Source of the DNA: Apostichopus japonicus
Taxonomy: Eukaryota > Echinodermata > Holothuroidea > Aspidochirotida > Stichopodidae
Assembly: GCF_037975245.1 (NCBI RefSeq)
Contig: NC_092561.1
Span: forward strand, 11,965,001 to 12,029,000
Direction: 5' to 3'
DNA: 64,000 bases
A model generated the notes under the pieces. The model ran no database searches, had not been told where the DNA came from, and was given only the letters and a program-made list of their open reading frames with translations. Made by a program: the position numbers and the translations under genes. Of the stretch, positions 39,694 through 49,762 are shown piece by piece (position 1 is the stretch's first letter; every line of letters starts with the position of its first letter).

Positions 39694-40050
39694 TAATGAG
39701 AGAGGGGAATGGAAACGTCAAAAATGGAGTTGTCGGTGTAAGGGGTAGGGTGAGGCGCACGCCCCCCTCCGTGATCCTCGATCCGTCACTGGCTACCATG
39801 TGTATATAATAGTGATCAGCGCTATAATTATGACTGTTCCTCTTCTCTTCCCGGTGTCTTGGCATTTATCTTCTACTACTCCCTCCTTTTCTCCTTTTTC
39901 TCTCTTTCTTTTTTTTTCTTTTCCCTTCCTTCCTCTCATTCCTCCTCTTTTTTCCCCCTCTTTTTTCCCTTCTTTCTTCTCTTTTTATCCCTTCTCTTTT
40001 TCTTACCCGGGGGGCGCACGCCTGGATCCCCCCCTGGATAGGCGCCTGTG
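39335..40050 (-). mobile_element. Copy of the sequence found in the 61-62 kb palindrome
   Basis: From about 39,555 the sequence matches the arms and centre of the palindrome near 61.4-62.1 kb: GACGACTCGGTTGAGTT, CAGCCACAGTTGGTTTCATA, an AT dinucleotide tract, GAGTTGTCGGTGTAAGGGG, GATCCGTCACTGGC, then a pyrimidine-rich core (about 39,836-40,010) ending ACCCGGGGGGCGC. Reading frames through the core are low-complexity Phe/Ser/Pro strings and not genes. The BEL/Pao element inserted 26 bp to the right of this repeat. Confidence 0.7.
39660..39691. repeat. (TA) dinucleotide microsatellite
   Basis: About 15 uninterrupted TA repeats. Shorter TA tracts occupy the equivalent place in the related copies near 61,540 and 62,015, so the tract belongs to that repeat family and has expanded here. 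Confidence 0.9.
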
Positions 40051-40071
40051 TATGAAACAGTTTATGTTTTC

Positions 40072-40076
40072 ATTAT
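40072..40076 (+). repeat. Left target-site duplication of the BEL/Pao element (ATTAT)
   Basis: ATTAT directly before the 5' LTR is repeated directly after the 3' LTR at 46,687-46,691. Five bases is usual for BEL/Pao integration and shows that the element inserted as a unit. Confidence 0.93.
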
Positions 40077-40284
40077 TGTTTCGTTGTATCAATCGGCGTT
40101 CCAAGGGAGCGCTCTGTCGCGTTTTTCCTGGAAAACGAGAAGTATAGTCATACCGTAAAGCTAACCTGTTCGATATCATATTCTGCTAACCAGTTTGTGA
40201 TCATTTTACATGTTTTTACGTTGAATACAAGTGTTCAAGTTTTGTGAGAAATACCGGTGATTCCGCCAAAGAAGTAGGTATTCT

Positions 40285-40291
40285 TATATAA
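40285..40291 (+). promoter_or_regulatory. TATA-like box in the 5' LTR
   Basis: TATATAA about 210 bp into the LTR, the only good TATA match upstream of gag. The same site is at 46,195-46,201 in the 3' LTR. Assignment as the promoter is inference. Confidence 0.5.
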
Positions 40292-40712
40292 TGTTCATGT
40301 ATAATTTCTTAAGTTCTACAGTGTCTTTAGTTGAAGGTTTATGTTTTGCGGGCCTAATCGTAAGCAGTGTATAGGCTACTTACTGATTATTTTTGAGTAT
40401 ACTCGACAACTTTGCCGTATTTATGGGGGTGGGCAGGTGTTTACTTTTACTGTTCCGACCGGGGGTCGTGCGTGTATGTTTGTGTATTGTTTTTAATCAT
40501 TATTCTATGGTTTGGCGAGCCCTATGAAGGTTAGATAAGTCATTTTTCCTGGATTTAGAGTTAGCTGGATTGTGTGAAGCTAGGCTTAGTGTATAGGTAG
40601 TGGTACAAGCGCAATGATACATTTACGGCTGGGCAAGTTTTCAAAGTGATGGCGCTCTTCTTAAATGATTTTCTTGATTATTTTTTTTCTTTATTTTCTT
40701 TGATACAGATTG

Positions 40713-40718
40713 AATAAA
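40713..40718 (+). promoter_or_regulatory. Polyadenylation signal in the LTR
   Basis: AATAAA 58 bases before the LTR end. The functional copy for transcript ends would be its twin at 46,623-46,628 in the 3' LTR. Confidence 0.6.
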
Positions 40719-40827
40719 CATAATTATACAAAAAGCGGAATTTACCAGTTAGACTGTTTCTTTGCTCCGTGCTCCATAAAATTCAATTTCTAAAGCTGCC
40801 CAGGGACTCGGAGATTCAAGAACAGTC

Positions 40828-43800
40828 ATGTCAGAAGATACTAAACATTTGAAGAACCAACGAAGGGGGGCAAAAGCCAAGTTCACAAGACTGGGTAATG
40901 CCTTGACCTATCTAATAGAAGGAAACCGATCCAGATCCGAAATAGATGAAGCATTTTGCGAAGTGCGAAGTGCATATAAGGTGCTCCAGACTAAACATGA
41001 AGAGTATGCAGAAAAAGTCGAAAATGAGGAAGAATTCCAGAATGAAGAGAAATGGATGGAAGAATGTCAGAATACTTTCCTCAAATTACAGATCCTACAG
41101 AAAGATTCACAAGTTGACAGACCTCCTCCAAACCCAGAAAGAATTGTGGAAACACAGATTGATAGACCAGACAACCCAGGCGTAACACCAGGAGAGTCAT
41201 ATCCACCAATAGCGCCCTCGGTATCCACCACATTTCAGATGGAAAAGCCCAAAATGCCCAAGTTCCATGGTGACATAAGAGAATACAACATATTCAAGGC
41301 CGACTTTAAACACATCGTGCATGATCAATATGGTGATAGAGATGCTTTGATGATTCTACGGTCATGTCTCACAGGTAAGCCTCTACAGTATATTAAAGGC
41401 ATTGGGCATAACTACAAAGCAGCATGGGACCAATTAGATCTCCTGTATGGTGACCCTCGTATGGTGGCAGATGCCATTATTGATGATCTTTCTAAGTTTC
41501 GGCCCTTGAAACTTGGAGAAGATGAGAGGTTTTGTGAATTTGTCAACCTCGTACAAAGAAGTTTCAACACCTTAAATGAGGTTGGAAGGACCAGCGATAT
41601 GAATAACAGCCATATGCTGGCTATGATAGAACGGAAGATGAGCCCCGAGGACCGAAGAATGTGGTTCCGGACAGAGGGTGAGACACCAGCTTCACTCGAG
41701 TCTCTTCTGACATGGATGGAGACAGAATTAAAGGCACGAATGAGATCATCTGCACCAGTGAGAAGTGACACCAAGTATAAAATATCAGTAAACCAGTTGT
41801 CCCAATCAGAAATCCAGGGCACATATAAGTGTTGGGTATGTAAGTGTCAGGACCATTGGACGGACCAGTGCAAAGACCTGCTTTCAAAACAGCCTTCAGA
41901 AAGGTTCAAGTTGGTAAAGGAAAACCATGCGTGCTACAGCTGCTTGAAACAGGCAGGACGTAACCATAGGATGTCAAACTGTAGAAGGCGACGACTGTGC
42001 ACAGAAAAGTATAAAGGGCAACCGTGTCAGTACTACCACCACCCATTACTGCACAGTGAACCAGAAACAAACAGTGTAGGTGTGGCACTGGTCAGCAGCA
42101 AAGATGCATTACTACCAGTCATCAAAGCAGAGTTTTTTGGACGCCAGAATGAAAAACGGGTAGGAAATGTGCTGTTGGACACAGGGGCAGAAGTCACCCT
42201 GATAAGAGAAGCCTTTGCCATTGAACTCAAACTGCAGGGAAAGAACACCACCATTGAGATAACTAAGGTGGGTGGAGAGATAGAGGAGCTGCAAACCAAG
42301 ATTTACAAGTTTCCAATAGCATCACTGGATAGTAACCGCACTCATATAGTTCAAGCTGTTGGGTTACCGTACATCAGTGATATTAAAGAGGTATCATTGA
42401 CTGAAATAGCCAAGGCCCTTAGACTAGAAGTTTCTAAGCTGCATAGACCGAACGCAGGTTCTGTTGATCTGCTAATCGGGATAGACCACCCAAAAATGCA
42501 TACAGGAGACACCAGACAAGTGGGAAGTGGCTACAACTATGTAGCCAGAAAGTCGCCCTTGGGTTGGTTAGTTTTCGGAAGAGGGAGCTCTCGTCAGCAA
42601 GGAGTAAATCAAGTTTTGCATGTAAAAATGGCTGCTCCAATCGATCTGTCTGAGTTTTGGAGCACAGAGTCCATGGGCATTCAAGCAGACTGCCAGTGTA
42701 AGCCAGGAAAGATGTCCAAAGTAGAAAGAGAGGAGTACCAAGCCATATGGAACTCATGTGAAAAGGTAGGCAAACAGTGGTTGGTGCCCTACCCATGGAT
42801 AAAAAATCCAAGTTTGCTTCCCGATAACCGATGTCATGCCGAAAAGTTGTTATACGCTACCGAAAAGAAGCTTGCCAAAAGTCCAGTGTATGCTGCAGCC
42901 TATCAACAACAGATGGAAGAAATGTTAGAAATGGGCTTTGCAAAGAAGTTGGCAAAGGATGAGACCCAAAATTATGATGGCCCAATCCACTACATATCTC
43001 ATCACGCCATTGTCAGACCAGAAAAGAAAAGTACTCCAGTGCGAATTGTTTTCAATGCCTCGGCGTCATTTCAAGGGCACTGTTTAAACAGCTATTGGGC
43101 AAAGGGACCAGACCTACTGAACGACTTATTCGGAGTTCTGCTTCGCTTCAGGGAACATCCAGTTGCGGTATGTGGGGACATCTCCAAGATGTACCATCGT
43201 GTCTTGATACCAGAAGTAGATCAACATGTCCACCGATATTTGTGGAGGGACATGAAGGGAGATCAAGATCCTGAGGTGCATGTCAAAACTGTCCTCACAT
43301 TTGGAGACAAACCAGCACCTGCGATGGCACAAATTGCTTTGAAAAGAACGGCCGAAGAATGTAGGGAGAATTTTCCACGAGCAGCTGAGGTGATAGATCG
43401 AGACACCTACATGGATGACATGTGCACATCTGTTCAGGACGTGGAAGAGGCACAGAAATTAACCAAAGATATAGATACAGTATTATCAGAAGGTGGATTT
43501 AAAGTTAAAGGCTGGTCATCTAATATGCCTCTGGAGGCATCAGAAGTTTCCCAGAGTCCTAAAGATTTGAACCATTTGGAAACCTTAACAGAGGAAAAGA
43601 TTCTAGGTATCGCCTGGAATCAAGAGAAAGATGAGTTTTCCTACAAAGTAAAACCAATTCATGCTTTAAATGGTTCTGAAGGAGGGATCAAACTTACCAA
43701 GAGACAAATTCTGAGTCAGATTGCAAGAATTTTCGATCCAATTGGCTTTGCCGCTGCATTTCTGGTGCGAGCAAAAATAGGTATGCAAACTTTGTGGCGG

Positions 43801-45954
43801 TTGGGCCTAGATTGGGATGAAGAAGTCCCACCTACTGAGCAAAAGGAATGGGTTAAATTGTTCAAGGAAATGGAAGCTTTGAACTACACATCTTTTCCAA
43901 GATGTCTTACACCACCAAATGTAATGGGACAGCCTATGATATGCATATTTTGTGATGCATCTGAAATGGCCTTCGGTGTATGCGTTTACATTCGATGGGA
44001 AGTGGACAACGACAAGTATGAGACACGTTTCATAACAGCCAAATCAAGAGTGGCTCCGTTAAAGAAACTCACTGTTCCAAGACTTGAGCTGCAAGCAGCA
44101 GTTATGGCAGCTCGACTGAGTTCAACTTTCAAGGAAGAAACCACCTTAGAGATCAGTGAAACTGTCTACATGACCGACAGTATGATTGTCCTAGGATGGA
44201 TTCACAGCGAGGCAAGGACATTCAAACCTTTTGTTTCTGCTCGAATCGGAGAGATACAAAGTAGATCAGATCCTACACAATGGAAGCACGTGCCGGGAGA
44301 CATAAATCCGGCAGATGATATCTCTCGAGGTGTTCCTGTAGAGAAGTTATCTGATAGATGGATAACAGGACCTTCATTCTTATGCCAACCACAGACAGAA
44401 TGGCCACACCAAGAAGTTCAAACTCAAACAGGAGTTGATGAAAAACGCAAAATTTTTCAGATTGCCACGGTGACATCAAAGTCAGATGTCATTGATTGCA
44501 AAAGGTTTTCAAGCTGGAGAAAGTTGATCAGGGTAACCGCTTATGTACAAAGATTTCTCAGCCACCTAAAACTTAGATGCCACAAGGATGATAATGCTAG
44601 CCGACCTGAGACTGTAACACTCACCCCTTCAGAGTTAGAAAGGGCAGAAATGTATTGGGTTCAAGAAGCTCAGAAACCCTTACATGACCAGATTAAAAAG
44701 GGAGAATACAAAACACTCAGTCCATTTGAAGAGAAAGGAATCATCCATGTTGGTGGGCGAGTTGAGAAGAGACTGGTTTCTTACGATTGCCGTCATCCCA
44801 TACTTCTACCACGACAACATCCAATATCAATGCTAATTACAAGGCAAACTCATGAAATTGGTCATGATGGCGTGGCAACTACCGCTGCCAAAGTACGGAG
44901 AAAATATTGGATAATAGGAGTGCACAAGCTTGCGAAAACAGTGAAACATAGGTGCGTGCTATGTAAGAAGATGGAGCATAAAACTGAGTCACAGTTTATG
45001 GCTGATTTGCCAAAATACCGCTTGATGCCCGAGACTCCCCCATTCTACTATACAGCTTGTGACTATTTTGGACCATTCAGCGTTAAAGTTGGTCGCAACA
45101 AAACTAGCAAGCATTATGGAGTAATATTCACTTGCCTGAACACAAGAGCAGTACACCTAGATCTTGCAACCGACGCTTCAACCATGGAGTTCATCCAAGT
45201 TCTCAGAAGATTCTTGGCATTTCGAGGATGCCCGAAAGTTATTACAAGTGACAATGGAAAACAGTTTGTTGGGGCACAGAAAGAACTGCAGGAAATGATC
45301 AAAGGATATGATCAAAAACAACTTCAAGAATTTTGTGCTGACAAAGGAGTGGAATGGAAATTCACTACGCCATTAGCACCCCATCAGAACGGCTGCGCTG
45401 AATCGCTTGTCAAAAGTTGTAAGTTTGCATTAAAGAAAGCTATCGGTGGTCAAACTTTAACACCTTTTGAGCTCTACACCTGTTTGGTGGAAGTTTCCAA
45501 TTTGGTTAATCAGCGTCCAATTGGAAGATTGCCTAATGACCCTGACGACGGATCATATCTTTGTCCTAACGATATGTTATTGGGACGAGCGTCAACCACA
45601 GTTCCACAAGGTCCTTTCAGAGAAACCAAGAACCCGAAGCATAGAGTGGAATTTGTACAAAGAATCGTTGATGCGTTCTGGAAATGTTGGAATCGTGACG
45701 TATTTCCACTGCTGGTTCCTCGCAAGAAATGGAACGTCGAGAGACGAAACGTTCGGGTTGATGATATAGTCATGTTATCTGATCCAAATACTGTCCGCGG
45801 TAACTGGACTCTAGGCAGAGTTATTCATGTGTACCCAGGCTCAGACAACAAAATCAGAAATGTAAAAGTGAAAACTGCAAAGGGAGTGTATTCAAGACCA
45901 ATAACTAAGATAGTAATTATTTATCCAGCAGAGGGTTTTGATAATGAGTTGTAA
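40828..45954 (+). CDS. BEL/Pao gag-pol polyprotein (1,708 aa, intact)
   Basis: Single intact frame for retrotransposon particle formation, maturation, cDNA synthesis and integration. Residues about 130-290 match the DUF1759 gag region (KPKMPKFHGDIREYN). Two zinc knuckles follow: C335, C338, H343, C348 (CX2CX4HX4C) and C369, C372, H380, C385. An aspartic protease (DUF1758) has its LLDTGAE motif with D451. Reverse transcriptase spans about 735-900 with motif A D784 and YMDD at 861-864. The Pao A17-type segment follows (about 925-1,030). RNase H has D1043, E1087 and D1117. Integrase has an HHCC finger (H1342, H1346, C1376, C1379) and catalytic D1412, D1475, E1525. The C-terminus (about 1,575-1,705) resembles DUF5641. 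All expected catalytic residues are present and there is no frameshift between gag and pol. The ATG at 40,828 is the first in frame after the LTR and gives full gag. Nothing encodes an envelope protein. Confidence 0.96.
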   Translation: MSEDTKHLKNQRRGAKAKFTRLGNALTYLIEGNRSRSEIDEAFCEVRSAYKVLQTKHEEYAEKVENEEEFQNEEKWMEECQNTFLKLQILQKDSQVDRPPPNPERIVETQIDRPDNPGVTPGESYPPIAPSVSTTFQMEKPKMPKFHGDIREYNIFKADFKHIVHDQYGDRDALMILRSCLTGKPLQYIKGIGHNYKAAWDQLDLLYGDPRMVADAIIDDLSKFRPLKLGEDERFCEFVNLVQRSFNTLNEVGRTSDMNNSHMLAMIERKMSPEDRRMWFRTEGETPASLESLLTWMETELKARMRSSAPVRSDTKYKISVNQLSQSEIQGTYKCWVCKCQDHWTDQCKDLLSKQPSERFKLVKENHACYSCLKQAGRNHRMSNCRRRRLCTEKYKGQPCQYYHHPLLHSEPETNSVGVALVSSKDALLPVIKAEFFGRQNEKRVGNVLLDTGAEVTLIREAFAIELKLQGKNTTIEITKVGGEIEELQTKIYKFPIASLDSNRTHIVQAVGLPYISDIKEVSLTEIAKALRLEVSKLHRPNAGSVDLLIGIDHPKMHTGDTRQVGSGYNYVARKSPLGWLVFGRGSSRQQGVNQVLHVKMAAPIDLSEFWSTESMGIQADCQCKPGKMSKVEREEYQAIWNSCEKVGKQWLVPYPWIKNPSLLPDNRCHAEKLLYATEKKLAKSPVYAAAYQQQMEEMLEMGFAKKLAKDETQNYDGPIHYISHHAIVRPEKKSTPVRIVFNASASFQGHCLNSYWAKGPDLLNDLFGVLLRFREHPVAVCGDISKMYHRVLIPEVDQHVHRYLWRDMKGDQDPEVHVKTVLTFGDKPAPAMAQIALKRTAEECRENFPRAAEVIDRDTYMDDMCTSVQDVEEAQKLTKDIDTVLSEGGFKVKGWSSNMPLEASEVSQSPKDLNHLETLTEEKILGIAWNQEKDEFSYKVKPIHALNGSEGGIKLTKRQILSQIARIFDPIGFAAAFLVRAKIGMQTLWRLGLDWDEEVPPTEQKEWVKLFKEMEALNYTSFPRCLTPPNVMGQPMICIFCDASEMAFGVCVYIRWEVDNDKYETRFITAKSRVAPLKKLTVPRLELQAAVMAARLSSTFKEETTLEISETVYMTDSMIVLGWIHSEARTFKPFVSARIGEIQSRSDPTQWKHVPGDINPADDISRGVPVEKLSDRWITGPSFLCQPQTEWPHQEVQTQTGVDEKRKIFQIATVTSKSDVIDCKRFSSWRKLIRVTAYVQRFLSHLKLRCHKDDNASRPETVTLTPSELERAEMYWVQEAQKPLHDQIKKGEYKTLSPFEEKGIIHVGGRVEKRLVSYDCRHPILLPRQHPISMLITRQTHEIGHDGVATTAAKVRRKYWIIGVHKLAKTVKHRCVLCKKMEHKTESQFMADLPKYRLMPETPPFYYTACDYFGPFSVKVGRNKTSKHYGVIFTCLNTRAVHLDLATDASTMEFIQVLRRFLAFRGCPKVITSDNGKQFVGAQKELQEMIKGYDQKQLQEFCADKGVEWKFTTPLAPHQNGCAESLVKSCKFALKKAIGGQTLTPFELYTCLVEVSNLVNQRPIGRLPNDPDDGSYLCPNDMLLGRASTTVPQGPFRETKNPKHRVEFVQRIVDAFWKCWNRDVFPLLVPRKKWNVERRNVRVDDIVMLSDPNTVRGNWTLGRVIHVYPGSDNKIRNVKVKTAKGVYSRPITKIVIIYPAEGFDNEL

Positions 45955-45976
45955 TGAGATCACCGCTCTCATTGGC

Positions 45977-45986
45977 GGGGGGAGGG
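45977..45986 (+). promoter_or_regulatory. Polypurine tract (plus-strand primer site)
   Basis: GGGGGGAGGG lies directly against the TG start of the 3' LTR, the position and composition expected of the polypurine tract that primes plus-strand synthesis. Confidence 0.85.
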
Positions 45987-46686
45987 TGTTTCGTTGTATC
46001 AATCGGCGTTCCAAGGGAGCGCTCTGTCGCGTTTTTCCTGGAAAACGAGAAGTATAGTCATACCGTAAAGCTAACCTGTTCGATATCATATTCTGCTAAC
46101 CAGTTTGTGATCATTTTACATGTTTTTACGTTGAATACAAGTGTTCAAGTTTTGTGAGAAATACCGGTGATTCCGCCAAAGAAGTAGGTATTCTTATATA
46201 ATGTTCATGTATAATTTCTTAAGTTCTACAGTGTCTTTAGTTGAAGGTTTATGTTTTGCGGGCCTAATCGTAAGCAGTGTATAGGCTACTTACTGATTAT
46301 TTTTGAGTATACTCGACAACTTTGCCGTATTTATGGGGGTGGGCAGGTGTTTACTTTTACTGTTCCGACCGGGGGTCGTGCGTGTATGTTTGTGTATTGT
46401 TTTTAATCATTATTCTATGGTTTGGCGAGCCCTATGAAGGTTAGATAAGTCATTTTTCCTGGATTTAGAGTTAGCTGGATTGTGTGAAGCTAGGCTTAGT
46501 GTATAGGTAGTGGTACAAGCGCAATGATACATTTACGGCTGGGCAAGTTTTCAAAGTGATGGCGCTCTTCTTAAATGATTTTCTTGATTATTTTTTTTCT
46601 TTATTTTCTTTGATACAGATTGAATAAACATAATTATACAAAAAGCGGAATTTACCAGTTAGACTGTTTCTTTGCTCCGTGCTCCA
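45987..46686 (+). repeat. 3' LTR of the BEL/Pao element
   Basis: 700 bp, identical by eye to the 5' LTR over its whole length. It starts 32 bases after the gag-pol stop codon and is followed by the ATTAT target duplication at 46,687-46,691. Confidence 0.95.
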
Positions 46687-46691
46687 ATTAT

Positions 46692-47126
46692 TATCCTTCA
46701 TTGACAAGCAACAACAACAAAATAAATCTTTTTTAATGTATCATTTCAGAGCTTATTTAAGGGTATAAGCAGTTGCCCCAAACTATATGTAATATCAGCT
46801 TAATCTTGTAAATCTCTGGTGCTGACGTTACGATTATATTTTATGGCATTTTAGAACATAAATAATTGCATATAAAAGGCAAATCTAAGAGTTATGCTGC
46901 ATAAATTCAATTTTCTCTTTAAGCTATCACTAAAATATTAAGGGTTTGGGGAGGCGGTTGGTGGGTTTACATTAAGTCCTACACATTTCCAAGCTGTTAA
47001 ACCTATGTCAAAGTACTGTTCATATAAACTTTGTTTAGGGTCACTTTATTGAAAGTGCTAATTCTATACTGTACCTTTTTGTAAAAAAGTGGTGTTATTT
47101 AACCTGGAACAATAACACCTTTGGAA
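46692..47126. other. Non-coding interval
   Basis: AT-rich flank of the retrotransposon (begins CCTTCATTGACAAG, with a CAACAACAAC stretch). No frame or repeat family recognised. Confidence 0.5.
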
Positions 47127-47490
47127 CAGTGGCGGAGCTAGGGGTATTGGTCAAGGGGGGTGATAATGGTCTGTAGGGGTGCTTTCGTCACTATCTAAGC
47201 GGAGCGCCACCACAGGTTGTCGCGGAGCGTACAGATATTTTTTTTGAGTGAAGGTACACCCTAGATCCGGAAATGACCCTTTCCTTGCCTTGCTAATTTG
47301 CAAATAAATGAAGAATAAATAGGTGTCATCGCCAAACAATGTAACAAATGTCAATATGTAGATGAGAGCGCAATAAAAAAGTCAATAATCGCGAATAAGT
47401 AAAAAGTGGTAAAAAGCTGAAAAGGGCGTCAGCAGTCCATTTGAGTCTGTCAGGGGGCATCCGCCCCCCTGACTGTATGGATGTATGTAA
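47127..47490 (+). mobile_element. hAT-type miniature element, 3'-truncated copy (family B)
   Basis: Starts CAGTGGCGGAGCTAGGGG, then carries the shared ACTATCTAAGCGGAGCGCC module at 47,191-47,210 and an internal part (GATGAGAGCGCAATAAAAAAG, AAGTGGTAAAAAGCTG) that is the reverse complement of the full copy at 62,774-63,158. It ends in GGGGGCATCCGCCCCCCTGAC and GTATGG without the far terminal repeat, so the right end is missing. Non-coding; would depend on a hAT transposase in trans. Confidence 0.8.
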
Positions 47491-48062
47491 TAGCACATAT
47501 TACTCTTTCTGATAGTGTGCAATAGTTAATAATGTACAGAATTGAAGCAACATAAACACTTAAATTTAGCAGTGTTATGCAAGTTTGTTTGGTAAACCAT
47601 CAGTTAATATGCTTGAAACAGGAATCAGGGTGTTTTCAGGGTTTGCCTTGATGGGGTAGACTCACGGCCAAATGGTTTATCATAAGAGAGAGTGTGTATG
47701 TGTTGACCAGCAGCCTGGATAGGAAGCATGAGTACTTCTCACATTTGGTATGTGGATGAATTATATTGATTACAACTTCCATTGTGGAATCTGAGTTCAG
47801 CAAAGATTAAAGATGAACATGTTATTAGGTCAAGTATCTCAAAATGGATAAAACTGATGAATTTTACATCTAAATGTTCAGCTGTTTTCATGTACGAACT
47901 TGTCTTTGCTGAATTTCAAAATGCACTTTCATGTTACCAGATACCAATACTACACTTGCATTATTACAGAAGACTAAAGTTTGTACTATGCCATTATTGC
48001 CATAACACTGTAAGCGAGGCCAATCATGGTAAACGTAGAGTTCGGAAGGATACAGAAATATA
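47491..48062. other. Non-coding interval
   Basis: AT-rich. A 116-codon frame at 47,782-48,132 has no recognisable motif and runs into a tandem repeat, so it is not called. Confidence 0.5.
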
Positions 48063-48188
48063 CTATGTACAACACATATATCTAATCAAAGTACTATGTA
48101 CAACACTGGAACCGTGCGTAACATATATTTAATCAAAGTACTATGTACAACACTAGGGACGGTGCGTTACATATATTTAATCAAAGTT
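48063..48188. repeat. 47-48-bp tandem repeat (about 2.6 copies)
   Basis: The unit runs from GTACTATGTACAACACT to ATATTTAATCAAA. A complete copy is followed by a second with small changes, and a partial copy precedes them. Confidence 0.8.
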
Positions 48189-48242
48189 CTTCCTTGTAAC
48201 ACCTTGTGGCCAACTCAACCAGCCTTCTCCACAAGCGAGCCA

Positions 48243-48268
48243 GGGCTCGTCGGCATGTCGACGAGCCC
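48243..48268. repeat. 10-bp perfect inverted repeat
   Basis: GGGCTCGTCG at 48,243-48,252 and its complement at 48,259-48,268 with a 6-base spacer. Potential hairpin; role unknown. Confidence 0.75.
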
Positions 48269-48369
48269 AGCTAACATGCATCAGCGAACATAAAGATTAA
48301 CTATTGTTGCCAAAATAAAGGGCATCATACATATATCGTCTTAGCATTCGGATATATACAAATGAGGGA

Positions 48370-49716
48370 TAAAGGCCTGTATTCAATTGCAAACAGTTTC
48401 AAGATTATCTTTCAAACAATGATCTCTATGCGAAAATGCAATATGCATATCGAGCAAATTACAGCACAGAAACTGCTCAACTTTATGTGCAGAATAGCCT
48501 CCTCTGTGCCCTTGATGAGCGTAAAGATGCTTTACTAGTCCTGTTGGATTTCTCATCCGCCTTCGACACAATTAATCACCAAACACTTTTAACACGTTTG
48601 CATGAAAGATATGGTGTTGATGGAGTTCCATTGTATTGGATGAAATCATACTTAGCAAACCGTACCCAATGTGTTATTGTGGATCCCACAAGGCTCAGTT
48701 CTGGGGCCGTTACTTTACACCTTGTATGTAGCTCCATTGCATGATTTAATCATTTCAGCTAATATGCAAACTGTTATTTATGCTGATGATATTCAGTTAT
48801 TCACATCTTTCCATCCTGATCATTGTTCCGATGCTATTCAAAAAATCCAAAACTGTATTGCAGATGTAAAATCATGGGCTATATCAAACAATCTTTTTAT
48901 CAATGACTCAAAGACTGAAATCCTCCATGCTACCTCGCAATTTAAATCCACAACAATCAAATCTATTTCAGTGAAAATTGATCAGACTACCATCACTCCG
49001 TCCACGCACGTCAAAAGTCTAGGAGTTGTACTGGATCCCCATCTAAGCATGAAACAACAGGTCAATGCTGTTTGCAAATCATCATATAATGCCGTACGGA
49101 AGATCAGCCGGATACGGAAGTTTTTAACCAAAGATATAACTACAAAACTTGTATGTTCCTTGATAATGCCCAGGCTTGACTACTGTAACTCCCTTTTATT
49201 TGGCCTTCCTGACTCTACACTGAAAAAAACTTCAAACTGTTCAGAATTCTGCTGCCCGGTTAATATCATATTCATCGCGTCATGATCACATGTCTCCAGT
49301 GCTTCAATCACTCCATTGGCTTCCAGTAAAACATCGGTCAGTTTATAAGCTCCTCCTCTTAACGTACAAATCACAACACTCCCTTGCCCCTGGTTACATT
49401 ACAAATTTAATTCCTCAGTATCATCCTCAACGCCAACTTCGCTCGTCTACAAAGTGTCTTCTTGCCACCAGCCATACCCCAAACACAAAGTTTTATGGAG
49501 AAAGAGCCTTCATCTCTGCTGCACCTCATCTCTGGAACAATCTACTATCTTCAATTCGCAATGCACCATCGGTTGACTGTTTTAAGCGTCTCTTAAAAAC
49601 ACATTTATTCCAAAATTTACAGTGATTTGTCTTGCATATTTGTGTACTTGTTTTAAGCGCTTTGAGGCCTTTGCATAAAGCGCTCTATAAATATTTGCTT
49701 ATTATTATTATTATTA
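48370..49716 (+). mobile_element. 5'-truncated L2/CR1-type LINE with broken reverse transcriptase
   Basis: Translation gives RPV, then DYLSNNDLYAKMQYAYR, STETA, LLVLLDFSSAFDTINH (RT fingers and palm), then after a deletion plus frame change near 48,682 PQGSVLGPLLYTLYVAPLHD, IYADDIQLF (catalytic YADD at 48,779-48,790), LGVVLDPHLSM and MPRLDYCNSLLFGLP. A further frame change in an A7 run at 49,223-49,229 leads to LHWLPVKHRSVYKLLLLTYK, SLAPGYITNLI and ERAFISAAPHLWNNL, ending at a stop near 49,625. The 3' end has AGCGCTCTATAAATA and an (ATT)n tail at about 49,700-49,715, usual for L2/CR1-like elements. The endonuclease part is absent. Dead copy. Confidence 0.9.
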
Positions 49717-49762
49717 AAGTGAACTCTCACCCTTAAACGATTAAGGGTGAGAGTTCACTTTA
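49715..49762. repeat. Perfect 22-bp inverted repeat at the LINE 3' end
   Basis: Arms 49,715-49,736 and 49,741-49,762 are exact complements with a 4-base loop (ACGA). The left arm starts TAAAGTGAACTC and begins inside the LINE's ATT tail. A strong hairpin in RNA or single-stranded DNA. Confidence 0.9.

Larger units (their letters stand above)
40077..40776 (+). repeat. 5' LTR of the BEL/Pao element
   Basis: 700 bp, TG...CA ends, identical by eye to the 3' LTR at an offset of 5,910 bp. It contains a TATA-like box at 40,285-40,291 and a polyadenylation signal AATAAA at 40,713-40,718, so R and U5 would lie between or after these; exact transcript ends cannot be read from sequence. Confidence 0.95.
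40077..46686 (+). mobile_element. Complete BEL/Pao LTR retrotransposon (6,610 bp)
   Basis: The element has identical 700-bp LTRs starting TGTT and ending TCCA, an ATTAT target duplication, one uninterrupted gag-pol frame and a purine-rich tract next to the 3' LTR. The order gag, protease, reverse transcriptase, RNase H, integrase and the family-typical sequence of the pol gene place it in BEL/Pao rather than Gypsy or Copia. No envelope-like frame follows pol. By eye every base of the two LTRs agrees, so insertion was very recent and the copy may be competent. A tRNA primer-binding site is not obvious: the bases after the 5' LTR (TAAAATTCAATTTC) lack the usual TGG start. Confidence 0.96.

Noticed and set aside
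39800-40147. 115-codon Phe/Ser/Pro-rich frame before the retrotransposon
   Set aside because: It is the translation of the pyrimidine-rich core of a repeat and runs into the LTR.
41412-45773. Minus-strand and alternate-frame open frames of 60-136 codons inside gag-pol
   Set aside because: They are shadows of the intact gag-pol frame with no recognisable motif.
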